DNA of 64,000 bases from Diatrype stigma (taxonomy: Eukaryota > Ascomycota > Sordariomycetes > Xylariales > Diatrypaceae). Below the pieces are notes generated by a model. The model saw only the letters and a list, made by a program, of their open reading frames with translations. It made no database searches and was not told the DNA's origin. The translations under genes were made by a program, and so were the position numbers. Location of the stretch: contig JAKJXP020000092.1 of assembly GCA_022225965.2 (NCBI GenBank), positions 1 through 64,000 of the forward strand. The letters are read 5' to 3'. Positions 39,166 to 50,840 of this stretch are shown one piece after another; within the stretch, counting starts at the first letter, position 1, and every line of letters begins with the position of its first letter.

Positions 39166-42100
39166 CTATTCCGCGTGTCGGCTTAGACTGCGTTGAAGCT
39201 TCTTGGATTCCTTGTCCTGGATTAACTGCTGGCTCGTGGCTAGGTCATAGCCGATTAAATTCATCAAGTAATTAAGCCTGTTGGTATGGTCAGCTATATG
39301 TATCATTCACGCGCATGTGCCGGTAATTTTGAGTCAAAGTCACAACTTTTTTAGGGTATTGATAGGAGCTTTTAGAAAACACAACATACTTCTCCTCTTG
39401 GCCTTCTTTCTGCCGGAAGGCTTCGAATCGCTGTTGGCAGTCGGCCCACGCAAGGATGCGTTCGCGAGGGGAGATAGCCTTGATAGTGTACTTGAAGCGA
39501 CCAGTGACAGGGCGATGATCAGAGACGCGGACCTCGTGACGGCGGTAGTCGACCTGATGGATACGGCCGTTGCCCCGGTGGAGAAGACGATCGCACCAGG
39601 CTGGCGAACGTTTCTTCTCGCTCGAGTCGTAGTTGTCAGTGCCCACGTCATACTTATACGTGGGCGCGAACGTAATGGGCAGTTCATCGAACGCCCGTAA
39701 TTTAAAAGCCGGATTCCGCCGGCGTGCCACGAGAAGCTGATCGCGCTCTAGCAGCTTCGTTAGGTTACCAGACTTGACGGCCATGACCACCGTGTCGCGT
39801 GACATAGTATCTATGCGGTAGTTCAAGTCGCCGTTGAGAAGACAGAGCTCGTGATCCAAGATCATAGAGCCGTCGCCACCTCCAGTGTAGCTATCCATCC
39901 GGACGGCAGGATCTAGCTCGGGCTGGAAGATGGCAGCATCCATTATTTCTTTAATATCGTTGTGGCGCGCGTTCGCTTGGCTCTGGCCAGCCGCGAGATG
40001 GCAGTTTACGAAACAGAGTGATGTGTCGTCTATCAAAAAGCGCACGACAATCGCCCCTTTATTCCCGTGCAAACCCCCCATGCCTCGCTTGATGTGCGAG
40101 CTGCTGAGGTTTCGAATGCGCCCATGTATGCTCGACTTGACGAAGATGCAGGTAAACAACCCCACAAGGGTCGCAGTATGCAATAAATGATAGAGCGTAT
40201 CGGCAGGCATATAATCGTCCAGGCTCCTTACCAGAAAGTCTCTCCAATCACGGTACTGGTGGCTCATCCGCTCCTGATCGGTTACCGGATCCTTCTTCTT
40301 TGATTTGAAAAGCCGCTTTGCAGTAGCTGTCTTATCTTCGAGATCCACCAGCTCCTGAAAGCCAAAAATTAGTATATCCGGAGTGCCATTCGATTGTATA
40401 AGGTTCTGGATGAATCCAGAATCTGATGCAGAGTATCTGAGGCTACTTGGGGTTGAAGCGCCAGCGTTCCAGGTCATAGCCAAAACCTTGATATCTTGGA
40501 ATGTGCAATAGCGAGTATCGATGGCCTTCAGCTCCGTTTCGAGGAAGTCGTCTTGCAACAGACCATCCCACGATCTTAGTACATTGTCAGCGCCTAAAGA
40601 GATGACTTGGAGGCGTTCGATGTAATAGAAGCTTGATGGGTCCGCGATGATTTTGATAACCGGATCCTTATGCGCCTGGAAATCCTTTTTAACCACCCAA
40701 GGAGATTGTTCAACATCATAAACACATATCTTCCCACTGTTGTAACCCGCCCATATATACCTGCCCACCCCGGCCAGTGAATTGATCTTGTAATTACTGA
40801 CGGTGAGCACACTCAAACATGTGAAGTCTTTTTGTGAATAGATGCTGACTTTGCCGTCAGCGTGACCGAAAAATACTTTGCCCGGTTGCGTCTTGAGAAG
40901 AGCTCCCGATGTCACTTCCCCTGCACCTTCTGAAATCAAAGGTCGCACGAGAACCTGAACTTGTGTCCTCCCGTCCACTGTCGGGTGGAATATTCGAATT
41001 TCCTTCCCAGTGGCGTGCCAGAGTTCCTCGCCCACGATCATGGAGAAGGTATGCCCCCTTGGCAGCCTGAATGTTTGATGTGGATTATTATTCAGGTTTG
41101 GAAGCCCCTCGCTGTCCGGTCCCCAGACATGTAGAGTACCACTTTCATCCAAGGTCCACATCTCATTGAAGTGCCTGAAAATCCTTATTACTTCAAATCG
41201 TCCGTGTGCGTTTGGCTTGACAGTGACGAGGCTCTGCGTTGCAGCATCCGCCTCCATGAGTTCTCCAGTATTGGTACCGATCCATATTCTTGTGCTTTCA
41301 TACCGAATATCCATAGTGGATTTGAATTTTACTGCAGTCGCTTTGATTCCCTCGCCATGTGAAAAGCTCGTCAACTGGTCACCATCGAGCACGCTCCACA
41401 CACGAGTTAGAAGCCCGCTAGTACACACATATTGTCCACAGATATCGAATACTCTTGTATCGTATTTTGTATGGATTTCGTGATTTCCCTGTTTGGAGAT
41501 CGGACTCCGGCGGTTTATATTCGAGGTGTCTGGGTATGCAGTGTTGATCTGTGTAGTAGCCGTCGATGCCAATGGCAAAGGGCTTTTCGGCTGCTGTTCT
41601 CTCTCTGCAGCAACCCTCCTAGGGGGCTCACGGAATTCAGCGGGGGTTTTGTCAGAGGTCCTATCTACGGTCATAGACCTGCCATGCGTTCGTGACGGCG
41701 GAGGCGCGAATTGAGTTGTAGGATTAGAAACCGCCCTCTTAGCGCTTTGGGAGGAATCCAGGACAGTATCTACTGGGGTACTGGGCGTGATTACACCTGG
41801 TCTTGGGGGCCGAGGTGGAGCTCGGGGCATAGAGTTCGAGGGGGCCGCACGGGCAGGCTCGGCCTCTGCAGTCGTCTGAGGTCGCGCTGGCAAGGTAGGA
41901 CGAGTAGTAGGAAGCTGGGTTGTCACAGATAATCTCGCCTGTTCACTCGCCTCTGGATCACGCCTTCTGGTACTGATGGAACGATGAACTGGCGGAGGCT
42001 CGAAACTCGTCGATGTAGGTCTCGAAATAGGTAAGGTAGCAGTTCTTGACAATTGGCCTTTCTGTTGCTGAGGAGGCCGCGCCGGACGAGCTGGAAGCAC

Positions 42101-43055
42101 TGGCGGTGCCTCATCCTCACTCTCAGGGGGGCTGCTAAAGGGTGAACGGTGATCGGCGACGCGAGGACTTGCTTCCAGCTTGGGGACATTCTCCATCAAG
42201 TTCGACATCCGTACACTGGGCTTCTCTGCCCGGTTTACGGGCGGTGGTTTTGCTTGCTCTCTCCTAAACTCACCAGATCTTCGCGGCGGCGGCGGTGACG
42301 GGGGCTGAGAGGCATTGAGCTTGGGTGACGGACGCGGTTCGAACCCAGTGGTGTTAGAGCCTGGGGTATTCGGGCGGCTAGGAATCTTGAAGGATCGGTT
42401 TGGTGGAACGCCCGGTGTCGTAGGGCCCTTGTGAGGGTCGGGGTTGAGACGAGAGCCTGGATCCCCGAACGGTGTCGCGATATTGTTTTCTCGGGGTGGT
42501 GAATGTGGAGGGTCTACTAGCACGCTCGGCGGTCTCGTAGGGTTCGGGCTCAGAGACGGAGGATTCATGATGCGAGAAGAACGGTTAGGAGCAACGCTGC
42601 CATTGGCGAAAGCAGGCGTGGACATGAGTGCGGGTATTTGCGGCCTTGAGACATCTAGACTTTCTCGTGGTTTCGCTGGACCATTTTGCTGGGAGATGTT
42701 CGCAACGGAGTTTCGGTTGGGCCGCGTGTCGGGTATGGGGGGAGGTTTCGGAGACGGTGACCGACTGGCTGTTCGCGGCGGAGGGGGGGCAGGTGCAGGA
42801 GGCACAGGAGCAGGAGGTTGCGGTGCCATGGGCGTCACAGGCGGCATGGGCGTCATCGGCGATATAGGCGTCGTGGGAGCATCCTTTGGCTTCGAGCCTT
42901 GCATATTCTCGAATCGTGATCTTAGAGACGAGACAGATTTCTAGAGCGCCAGTAGCGGTTAGCCAATCGGCCAGAGGCCAGCAGCAGAAACAAGCAGTTT
43001 CGGGATCTCTCACCAGCGACGAGCCATCAGGCCCTTCTTGCTCGTTGGGCTCCAT
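39166..43055 (-). CDS. inositol-polyphosphate 5-phosphatase with N-terminal propeller
   Basis: Three exons: 43055-43014, 42940-39390 and 39277-39166; predicted 1234 aa. The first exon gives MEPNEQEGPDGSSL and splices into KSVSSLRSRFENMQ, a motif common at the start of fungal homologues. Residues about 30-485 are Pro/Ser-rich and disordered. About 490-825 form a WD40-like propeller (FDICGQYVCTSGLLTRVWS, ESTRIWIGTNTGELMEAD, VGRYIWAGYNSGKICVYD). The catalytic IPPc domain is at about 830-1165: MTWNAG, FGFQELVDL, NCHLAAGQ, GDLNYRID, PAWCDRLLHRG and SDHRPVTG, with all the metal and phosphate residues in place. The small last exon restores the C-terminal block LNYLMNLIGYDLATSQQLIQDKE; without it the reading would end in unrelated residues. 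It dephosphorylates PtdIns(4,5)P2 and related lipids in membrane traffic. Family very sure. Confidence 0.92.
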
Positions 43056-44647
43056 GACTGACGAGTATCTGTTGATATAGGGGGGATTGCGGATGTAGTT
43101 CTATCTGGGCACGTGGTTCTTTCCGACTCTTATTACACCCATGGCATCCCTAGCCTCGAACCGGACGTACTCTCGACGGACCATCCAGCGGATACTGTCT
43201 TGTGATGTGGGTGAAGAGGTTGAGATCGGACTGTTACTCCTGTTGGTTGTCCGGGCTGTCTGGTATGCCGGTACTCTGGTATGCCGGTACGCTGGTGTCT
43301 GGTGTGCTGGTACGCTGGTATGCTGGTATGCTGTCCAGGTGGTAAGCCGGTATGCAAGTATAGTGGGGGTGTTGGTGATCTTCGTAACGGTGGTGACGAA
43401 GGCGGTGTTGAATTCGGGGTTTCGCTCTACTATGTACTTACATAAGTACTAGAAAAACAAGGCCCCTGAATTGACCAAATTAGCTGGCCGTCGTATTCGC
43501 TTTGACATAGCTGGCCATACACTGGCTCACTCACGTATTTACTGTATTATGGTGCTTTGTCTGAGCATTGTCTCATCGACCAACGTGCAACATCCAGAGC
43601 GATGCGTTCCAAGTGCAGCGTGCTTCAAGTGCAACTTGCATGCCCATTGCCCGGTCACTACCTTTAATTGCTGCTGGCTACTGCTGACATTGGGCGGTTA
43701 AACGCTACTAGAGTGGCCCTAAGAAATAACCTAAAAGCGGGAATTCTTAGCTGATTCATCATTACCTACAGATCATGATGGGTAAGTACCTCATACATAT
43801 GGCAATTCCATGCTATTAGTCTGAAACTTGACATTGTAATAACCTGGAACCTCGATATGTAGTTACATGGAAGTCTGTGTAACTTGAGATCCCATCGTGT
43901 TATACGTGTGTATAGAGTATAGTGTGTCGTAGTAACTCCTCCAGCGCTTACTTGCCATGAGGAACAAGGTGCAATGGATCAAAGCCCAACTTGAGCTGAC
44001 ATCGACATATACTGGAAGCCTAAATGTGCCGTTGATGGTCGCTACCACCCATTGCTTCGTATACATACATAAGTGCCTACCTTACCTCCTTACCTAGACC
44101 TTTCAGAGCAAGGTTTAAGCTGTCATGGCCTATGTAGGTACCTAACTCGGGTTAGACACTTCCAAGTTCCCTTTGACGGCGGCTTTGATCCAACTCCCAA
44201 GTTACCTACGAATCAAAATACCCCGGCCGGCAAAGACTCCCCGCTAAAAGCATCCGAACGCCACTATGAATGTAACTACCTGTACAAGGTAGGCAGCCTG
44301 GGTAGGTACGAAGTATCTCATGTGGGCAAAGCTTGCCGCATGATACCTACTACATGTATTGTACATACGGTTACATTGTACCTAGGTATACAGTTAATCA
44401 TAGTACCTGGGCTGACTGGGTGCCTGGGCGCTATGTCATATCTGATAGGCCATAACTAAACCTCAATTCAGAATAATGGAATAATCGTACCACTTTGTCG
44501 TTCCTAGCAGAATAGTGCTAGCAAGCAATAATCTTTTCTCATGACAGCTCTTCCACGCTCTTTTCGCCTCCGAGCATCATCTATTGTCCCTTTCGACCAC
44601 TTTACAATTCAAAGTTTTATACGCCCACACAACCGCATCTGTTCAAG
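43056..44647. other. divergent intergenic region
   Basis: 1.6 kb between the 5-phosphatase (-) and the small membrane protein (+). It contains a degenerate minisatellite at 43259-43335. No gene recognised. Confidence 0.6.
43259..43335. repeat. CTGGTATGC-type minisatellite
   Basis: About seven degenerate units of roughly 10 bp (GGTATGCCGGTACTCT, GGTACGCT, GGTATGCT) upstream of the 5-phosphatase gene. Confidence 0.8.
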
Positions 44648-45238
44648 ATGAACACCGTGAGTCCCCCTCGCTCCTGCATTTTGCTGATATGGAAGGACTA
44701 CTCGAAGCTGATACCTCTCACTAAGGTGAAATCCTTCTGGTACGTAGTCAAATTGCGATTGCGCATGACGGATTGAGGCCCGGGAATTCTAACCATCCAT
44801 TGCCGAATAGGGCTGGCTGGGGAGCTCTGTGTGCTGGTAGGTTTCATGCGCCGAGTCGTAAATAACGTTGCGCCCTACTAACCTACGTGTTTGCGAACAG
44901 CTGGTGGAGGCGCATACTATTTCGCGAAGAGGAGCATCAATGCAGATAGGCAGGCGCGGTTAGAGGAGTCTCGCAAGAAGAGACAGATCATCGATTCCCT
45001 CGAGTACTCAGACAACGTCCCTAACAGGCCATTTTCAACGTCGGCCATGGGCGGCTCAGCGGAGAACGGTGCCGGCACCCCACGAACCGATCCATCGGGG
45101 TCGCCCAGTCAAGAAGCAAGCGGCGACCCGGCTCCCACCAGACACGCACCAGCGACGGAAGGCCAAAGGGTGGTCGAGAAGAGTAAATACGAGAGCAGTG
45201 CCCCGTACAAAAGTCCCAAGGGTGACCGCTTTTCATAA
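44648..45238 (+). CDS. small single-span membrane protein (DUF4748-like)
   Basis: Four exons, three of them tiny: 44648-44656 (9 nt), 44726-44739 (14 nt), 44811-44836 (26 nt) and 44901-45238; predicted 128 aa. Splicing joins MNT, VKSFW, then a Gly/Ala-rich WAGWGALCAAGGGAYYFAK segment (about residues 8-26), which is a short membrane span followed by KRSINADRQARLEESRKKRQ, a basic amphipathic helix. The rest is Ser/Pro/Gly-rich and probably disordered. The span plus SINADR block resembles the fungal DUF4748 family, recalled from memory. A short span with positive flanks and no cleavable signal would suit a mitochondrial membrane protein, but this is inference. All junctions have good GT/AG signals and keep one frame. 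Function is unknown. Confidence 0.72.
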
Positions 45239-46127
45239 TGCGATTGACCCATCCGCGACGGGGCTTTGGCGGTTGCGTTGTTTCTCCGGTGTATTCATAC
45301 CAATGGCTTCAGGAGGTTAATGGAGCACACCCGTGTACAATTGATTACAAATTCTGCTCTCCGTAGAGAGAACGATCCTCGTATTCGATGGGCACTGCGG
45401 GCTTCGTCATACATATCTGCAAGGTGACTCTGCACCGGTTGGGTATTGTGTTGTAGAACTCCGTTAGTTATAGTTATACCTACTTAGGTATACAACGTAG
45501 CACTACGTAGATGCACCACATGGAACCCGTATTGGTAGGTAGTCACTATTTCCCGGTAGTATATAGATCCAATATCTCCAACTATATCTACGTATTACAC
45601 CTGCCAACACCGGTGCAATATCGTGTGTGCTCTTGACGATGTACACATGGAAAAGACATGGACCCTGTAACAACGTCATTGGTTTGGCTGTTTGGGCATG
45701 CTCTATTAGTTAGTTCGTGGCGGTACACCATAGCTAGGGAAGGTACCTAGGTAGTGGGGCTTGTCGGCACTAACTTCTTCCGATAGCTGAGAGCCCTCCA
45801 CCTGGGCAGCGCCCGCTGAACGTTCCCTGAGGCGCCCTGGAATCTGATCTCCAGCCTCAACCTCTGGAAGAACGCCAAGCTAGGCTACCTACTACCTTAG
45901 CAGCCTTAGTCTAGGTAACACTCAACTCGACACTACTGGTCCTGCTTGTAATTCATCTTCAACAAATCAACAACACCTTGAAGACATGCCCTTCTACCTT
46001 GCTACTTATAAGTGACCTACCAGTATTCATGACATCCTTTTATTCGAGCGCATTCGAGCGCAACACGTGCTTGTAATCCCTTCTCCAACCCTCAGCCTTC
46101 GCAGTCTCGCAGCTGCACAACCTCGCC
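45239..46127. other. intergenic, promoter of the CID/SR gene
   Basis: About 890 bp between two plus-strand genes, with several ACCTAGGT-like words (near 45745 and 45880-45920). No gene recognised. Confidence 0.6.
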
Positions 46128-47886
46128 ATGTCGTCGCCACTGCTCGATATCGCCAAAGTATCCTTTTCGGCAGTCCTGCTTCGCCCTGACCCGACGCCTT
46201 GCGCCCGGAGCGACCTCGACGAATTCATAGGCCTCGTAGACGCGACCATCTCGCGATGCTCTCCGCCCAATGTTCAGGTTTGAGCAACACATCTCATGCA
46301 AGTTGAAGTCGTGTGCGACAGCTAAATAGTTCGCCGCATAGAAAAGCAAGCAATGGATATTGAAGCATCTGGTTCACTCTCCCGCACGTATCACCGCTCT
46401 GGGAAAGTACTTGACAGCCCTGGCCAAATCCTTCTCTGCCACGCTCGCTGTGAGCCGACGCGCTCGTGAGACTTCTGCCAAGCGCAAGCGGTTGCACATA
46501 TTGTATCTTCTCAACGATGTGCTTTACCATGTTCATGTCCGAAGCCGCGACTCTAGTTTCTCCGCCAAGGTAGAGCCATTCCTTCCGGATCTCGTCCAGT
46601 GCGCCGCCGCTTTTTCGAACTCTCCAAAGCACGCCCAGAAGATCCAGGGCATCATCGATCTTTGGCATGAGAACCGATATTTCGCCCCCGAATTCATCGA
46701 AAAGCTCCGAAATATCATAAAAGATGCTCCAAAGCTTCAGAAGCTCCAAGCGGCGGCAAATGGGACGGCCGATGGGACGGGGGCTGCTGCCACGAAGTCG
46801 TCCAAGGATGCGCCATTCATCATGCCAACAATGCATGGCGATGTGTCGGCACCATGGTACGACTTACCAGCAGCAAACTGGCTACCAGTCATCGAACCAA
46901 ATTCCACGAGGCCAATGAACCCGGACATGGTCAAGCCGTTGCAGTTCGTACCAGGCCCTGCAGACAAACGCTTAATCCAGGCTGTCACAGACTTGCTCGC
47001 AGACGTGGACCGCATATATGCCAAGGATCGCACTGTTGGTGACGATCCAGCTGAGGATATCGACCAACTTGGTCAGAGAATCATGATTGATGAGATCACG
47101 GGGGACATCATTAGCGGCGAGACGTACTACGGCTGGTCTCGACCCTTTTGCCAAAAGATGAAGCAGCGTCGAAAGAATCCCAATGGATCTAACGATGACA
47201 GACGCGGACGGAGTATGTCGGGGTCAAGCTCGCGATCAAGGAGCTCAAGCCGTAGTCACTCACGTCCTGCTTTCAAGAGGCGGAGGATGTCTACCTCCCG
47301 GAGCCCAGATAGAAGCATGAGCCGCAGCCGAAGCCGGAGACCTTACAGCAGTTCGAGATCGCGCTCGCCGCCCAGAAGGGACTGGCGCGATAACCGGTCA
47401 CAATCACGCTCACGCTCACGCTCGCGATCTTGGGGACGCAGCCCAGTACCTCGACCACCGCCACAACAACAGCCTCCGTTCTACGGCAATCCGCAGCAGC
47501 AGCAAGGGTATCCTCCCCAGCAGCCGCCCCAGCCTCCGATTCCCAATCCCCCGTTTCCGCCACCTCATCACGGGGAATTCCCGCCTCCTATTCCGCCACC
47601 GGGCGACTTCAGCAATTTCATGATCCCACCTCCCCCGCCGAACTACCAAGGGCAATGGCCTCCACCGCCTCCGCCGCTGCCTCCGAACTGGATGCCCAAT
47701 ATGCCCAATATGGCGGGCGGATGGGGTGTTCCCCCTCCGCCTCCGCAGCCGTTCCAGCAGCAGCAACAGGCTCACCATTACCAGGGCGGCGGCGGTGAGT
47801 ACCAGTATGACAGGGGAGGAGGGAGAGGGGATTACCGTGGCCGGGGTCATCGCGGGGGCTGGAATAGGGGAGGCCGCGGCTGGTAA
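46128..47886 (+). CDS. CID-domain SR-rich RNA-processing protein
   Basis: Exons 46128-46277 and 46342-47886 (64-bp intron); predicted 564 aa. Residues about 1-150 look like a CID, the helical domain that binds the RNA polymerase II C-terminal tail: DEFIGLVDATISRCSPPNVQ, KSKQWILKHLVHSPARITALGKYLTALAKSF, RLHILYLLNDVLYHV, KIQGIIDLWHENRYF. A conserved central block (PWYDLPAANWLPVI, DVDRIYAKD, DEITGDIISGETYYGWSRPFCQKMKQRRK) follows. About 340-420 is an Arg/Ser-dipeptide region, then a Pro/Gln-rich region with many PPP runs, and a Gly/Arg-rich (RGG-like) C-terminus. The layout recalls metazoan CHERP and related splicing-associated proteins, without the SURP or G-patch. A nuclear role coupling transcription with splicing or 3' processing is likely; exact function unknown. 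Confidence 0.85.
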
Positions 47887-48506
47887 CGCTCGTAGTCGGC
47901 CCCCCTCCCCTAGCTCCCGAGAATGTATGCTAGGGTGCATGAACGATGGTGCGCAGAGATGGATCGAGTGTATGTTGATTTGTAAGAATATTCATGAGTG
48001 CTTAGTTTGCATCATTGCCTGCTCCGTAGCTGTTAGATGTGACGGCAACGGTGGCATGCTGACTGACTTCGTGTGAGCCTCAGCTGTTGCTTGAACCCCC
48101 GGAGATCATTGTCGGGCTACTTTATCTATGCCTTTTTCGTTTCTTTCCAATGCTTGCTTTCTAGAGATTTTATTTCCCGTGTGAGATCTACTTTGCAGCT
48201 GATATTAGTGGTATTTCATGAATTACCTACCTAGGTAGGTATGTAGGTAATGAGTTGCGAGTCCAAGTATAAGAGATACAATTTAGGTTCCCTGCGCCAG
48301 TCCCACCCTCCGCGAAATCCCACAGCAAGCCGTTGGTTCACATGATCCTCCCTATACCATAATCATACAGCCTGGCTTCATCTACCTCTCTCCTTAGACA
48401 TTACCTACAGCTAAACATATAGTGCAGCTATGTATGTATGCCCAACCGCCTAGGAACGACTCAAGGCGGCTTTTTTCGTAACCATATCATACCCATGCAT
48501 CCCGCC
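47887..48506. other. intergenic, convergent 3' ends
   Basis: 620 bp between converging genes. It contains a near-palindrome TTACCTACCTAGGTAGGTA at about 48223-48241. No gene recognised. Confidence 0.6.
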
Positions 48507-48803
48507 TCAGGTCGATCGGTTCTCGATTTCGTTCCAAGCCTCGGGGTCGCCCGCGTTGCGCACCCAGTGCGGGCCCGGCGCCTCGACCGAGTCGACCACC
48601 ATGTGCGCGATCCCGTCCCACGTGTCGGACCCCCGAATCTTAAGCCACGAACTGCTGCTGCCCTTGCCCTCGTACTTCTCGATGGCGTGGCGCCCAACGT
48701 ACACCGCCCGGAACAGCTTGATGGCGTGTCCGTCGTCTTCGAGGGTGAAGATCCGCTCGCGGAGTTCTGTTATTGTTGTTAGTTTCATATGCACACGCAC
48801 ATA

Positions 48804-48852
<49 letters not shown>

Positions 48853-50840
48853 GAAGGAAGGGTAGAAGGCTTAGGGGGGAGGGGGGCCTTGTGCCATAAA
48901 TCGATTACTACTCACTGTCATCTGCTCCAGAAGCCTTGGGGTCATCCTTTGGCTCGTACGAGACGATCCGGTCGAGGGAGAGCTCGGGACATCCAACCGC
49001 TGCGTACCACAGGAGATCGAAACGGATCTTCCACTCCAGGAGCCGGACCTTGGCCGCGAGAGGGATCCAGTCCTGGGCGTTGATGGACAGGAATATGGGG
49101 GATAAGTTGACGATGTGACTAGTAACCATTTGGTACATCGTTTGTTTAGCATCTCTTCATCTGTCACTTTCCTTCTTTCTTTCTCCTTGGGTAGAGAATC
49201 TTCTCTACTTCTTCTCCCTCTACCCTCCTTCTCCTCCAAAGCAAATTAGGAGACGGAGTAAAGTGAAGATAATAGACTGTAACCACCACAAAAGAACAAT
49301 AATACTCACATGATGAAAAAATCCCACTTGGGGTACTTCCCAGCCGGATACCGCAGCAGCGCGGCCGACGCCCCCTCGTAGAGGGCCGCGTGGTACATCT
49401 CGGCGGTGCGCTCGTCGAGGTCGCGCGGGTCGACGCGGACGCGCTCCGCGCTCTTCCTCGCCGCGGCCCACGCGCGCCCCATGAGCGTGCCGAGGGTCCG
49501 GCTGCTGTTCACGACGACGCCCTGGCGCGCGGCCGCCGCCTGCTCGGCGTGGTCGGCCCGCACCGCATCCAGGAGGTCGACGATGCTAGGCATCGGCGCG
49601 GCCGCTGCGGCTTCCTCGGCTGCCGGTAGGATGTCCTGCAGAGACTCGCCGCTGTGCACGGCGGCCTGTGCTAGGGCCATGGCCACGATGGCGGGCTGTG
49701 TGGTAGTGGTCAGCCACGCCGAGATTCTGTGTCACTGTATGCTCGTTCTAGGGGGCATGGGGAGGGGCTTGTGGGCGCTCGTAGTGTTGTGTATATGGGT
49801 AGGCTACGACCGGTGGGATTTGGTGATGAATTGATGTCTCGAATACTCACCTGACGCCACTCAATGCCGTACACTACGACGGAAATTTAGGGTCAGCTAT
49901 CTTCTCTTTCATCTTTCATCTACATCATTTGTGACGAGGGTGGGGTATAATAGAGGGAACGTATGCCAGGGGTTCTTCGGAGAGAACCTCCTACCCTTCT
50001 AAGGAAGCGGAAAGCTCAAAGACATATCGAGACTCAGTGGCAAGGTCAAACTGGGAATTACTTACTCAACTGAATAATAGGATGCAGGAGACCTGTTAGC
50101 CAGTCCACGTGTTAGCCAAATTCGTTTCGTTTTCCTTTCCGGTCCAATTTCTCAAGCGGTGCCCCCGGAACGGCTAGGTAGCCAGCAGAAAAGGTCGACT
50201 CAGCAATTTAAACGTGGTTAACTCACCCGCGAACATCCTAAGGAGCATGTCATCGCTCCGCTCGTCACCCTTGAACATATACTCCAGAAGCGTATTCTCC
50301 CAGCCGCCGAGCCGGTCGATCTCGCCTTGAAAGAACACCAGGAAGTCCGCGTAGTGCTCCTCCTTGCCGAGGTGCGGCTTTGCCGCGTCCCAGTCGCGGA
50401 ACTCCTCAGCCGGGTTACCGTGGACCGGTTCCGTCGGCCGCTGGTAGCCCTTGTTGCCCTCGTAGGCCCTCTCTAGGGAGTCGGGCGGGGCACCCGCTCC
50501 ATATAGGGCGAGGATCTGATGGCTTATGCTGAAACCACGTCGTTAGAACCTCGTAGTGGTAGTAATGAATGAAAAAAGATAGGGAAGATGGGAGGAGCGT
50601 GAGGTAGAGAATACTTACTGGTTGTGGTACCCGTCATGGTTGAAGAAGACGTGGTGTTCCTAGTAGTTGTTTAGTAAATCCAGAAGATCAAGATTACTCT
50701 GATGTGAGGCTATATGAAAGGCTAACCTCAAGGTCCTTCTGCAATAGCTCAGTTGCTTTTTTGGCCGCGGACTCGGTCTGGTGGACATGCCAAAGCCCCG
50801 TATTTTCAGGGGTAACCTTGATAGTATTTGCCGTCGCCAT
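48507..50840 (-). CDS. Questin-oxidase-like protein (DUF4243 family)
   Basis: Eight exons read leftwards: 50840-50727, 50659-50619, 50528-50227, 50092-50066, 49873-49851, 49695-49310, 49154-48916 and 48766-48507. Each junction has a GT donor and AG acceptor, phases agree, and the sum is exactly 464 codons (463 aa), normal for the family. Recognisable blocks: MATANTIKVTPENTGLWHV, FFNHDGYHNH joined to ISHQILALYGAGAPPDSLERAYE, then EPVHGNPAEEFRDWDAAKPHLGKEEHYADFLVFF, GGWENTLLEYMF, LLHPIIQL with MYGIEWRQ, PAIVAMALAQAAVH, then YPKWDFF, WDGIAHMVVDS near the end. The family contains Baeyer-Villiger-type oxygenases of fungal anthraquinone pathways, but many members stand alone, as this one does: no polyketide synthase is nearby. 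The acceptor of exon 7 is the least certain. Intron 7 contains an AT/GT microsatellite. Confidence 0.85.
48804..48852. repeat. AT/GT dinucleotide microsatellite in an intron
   Basis: About 11 AT units followed by about 13 GT units inside the last intron of the Questin-oxidase-like gene. Confidence 0.95.

Noticed and set aside
48507..50840. Secondary-metabolite cluster around the Questin-oxidase-like gene
   Set aside because: No polyketide synthase, transporter or regulator in the surrounding 15 kb; neighbours are housekeeping or orphan genes.
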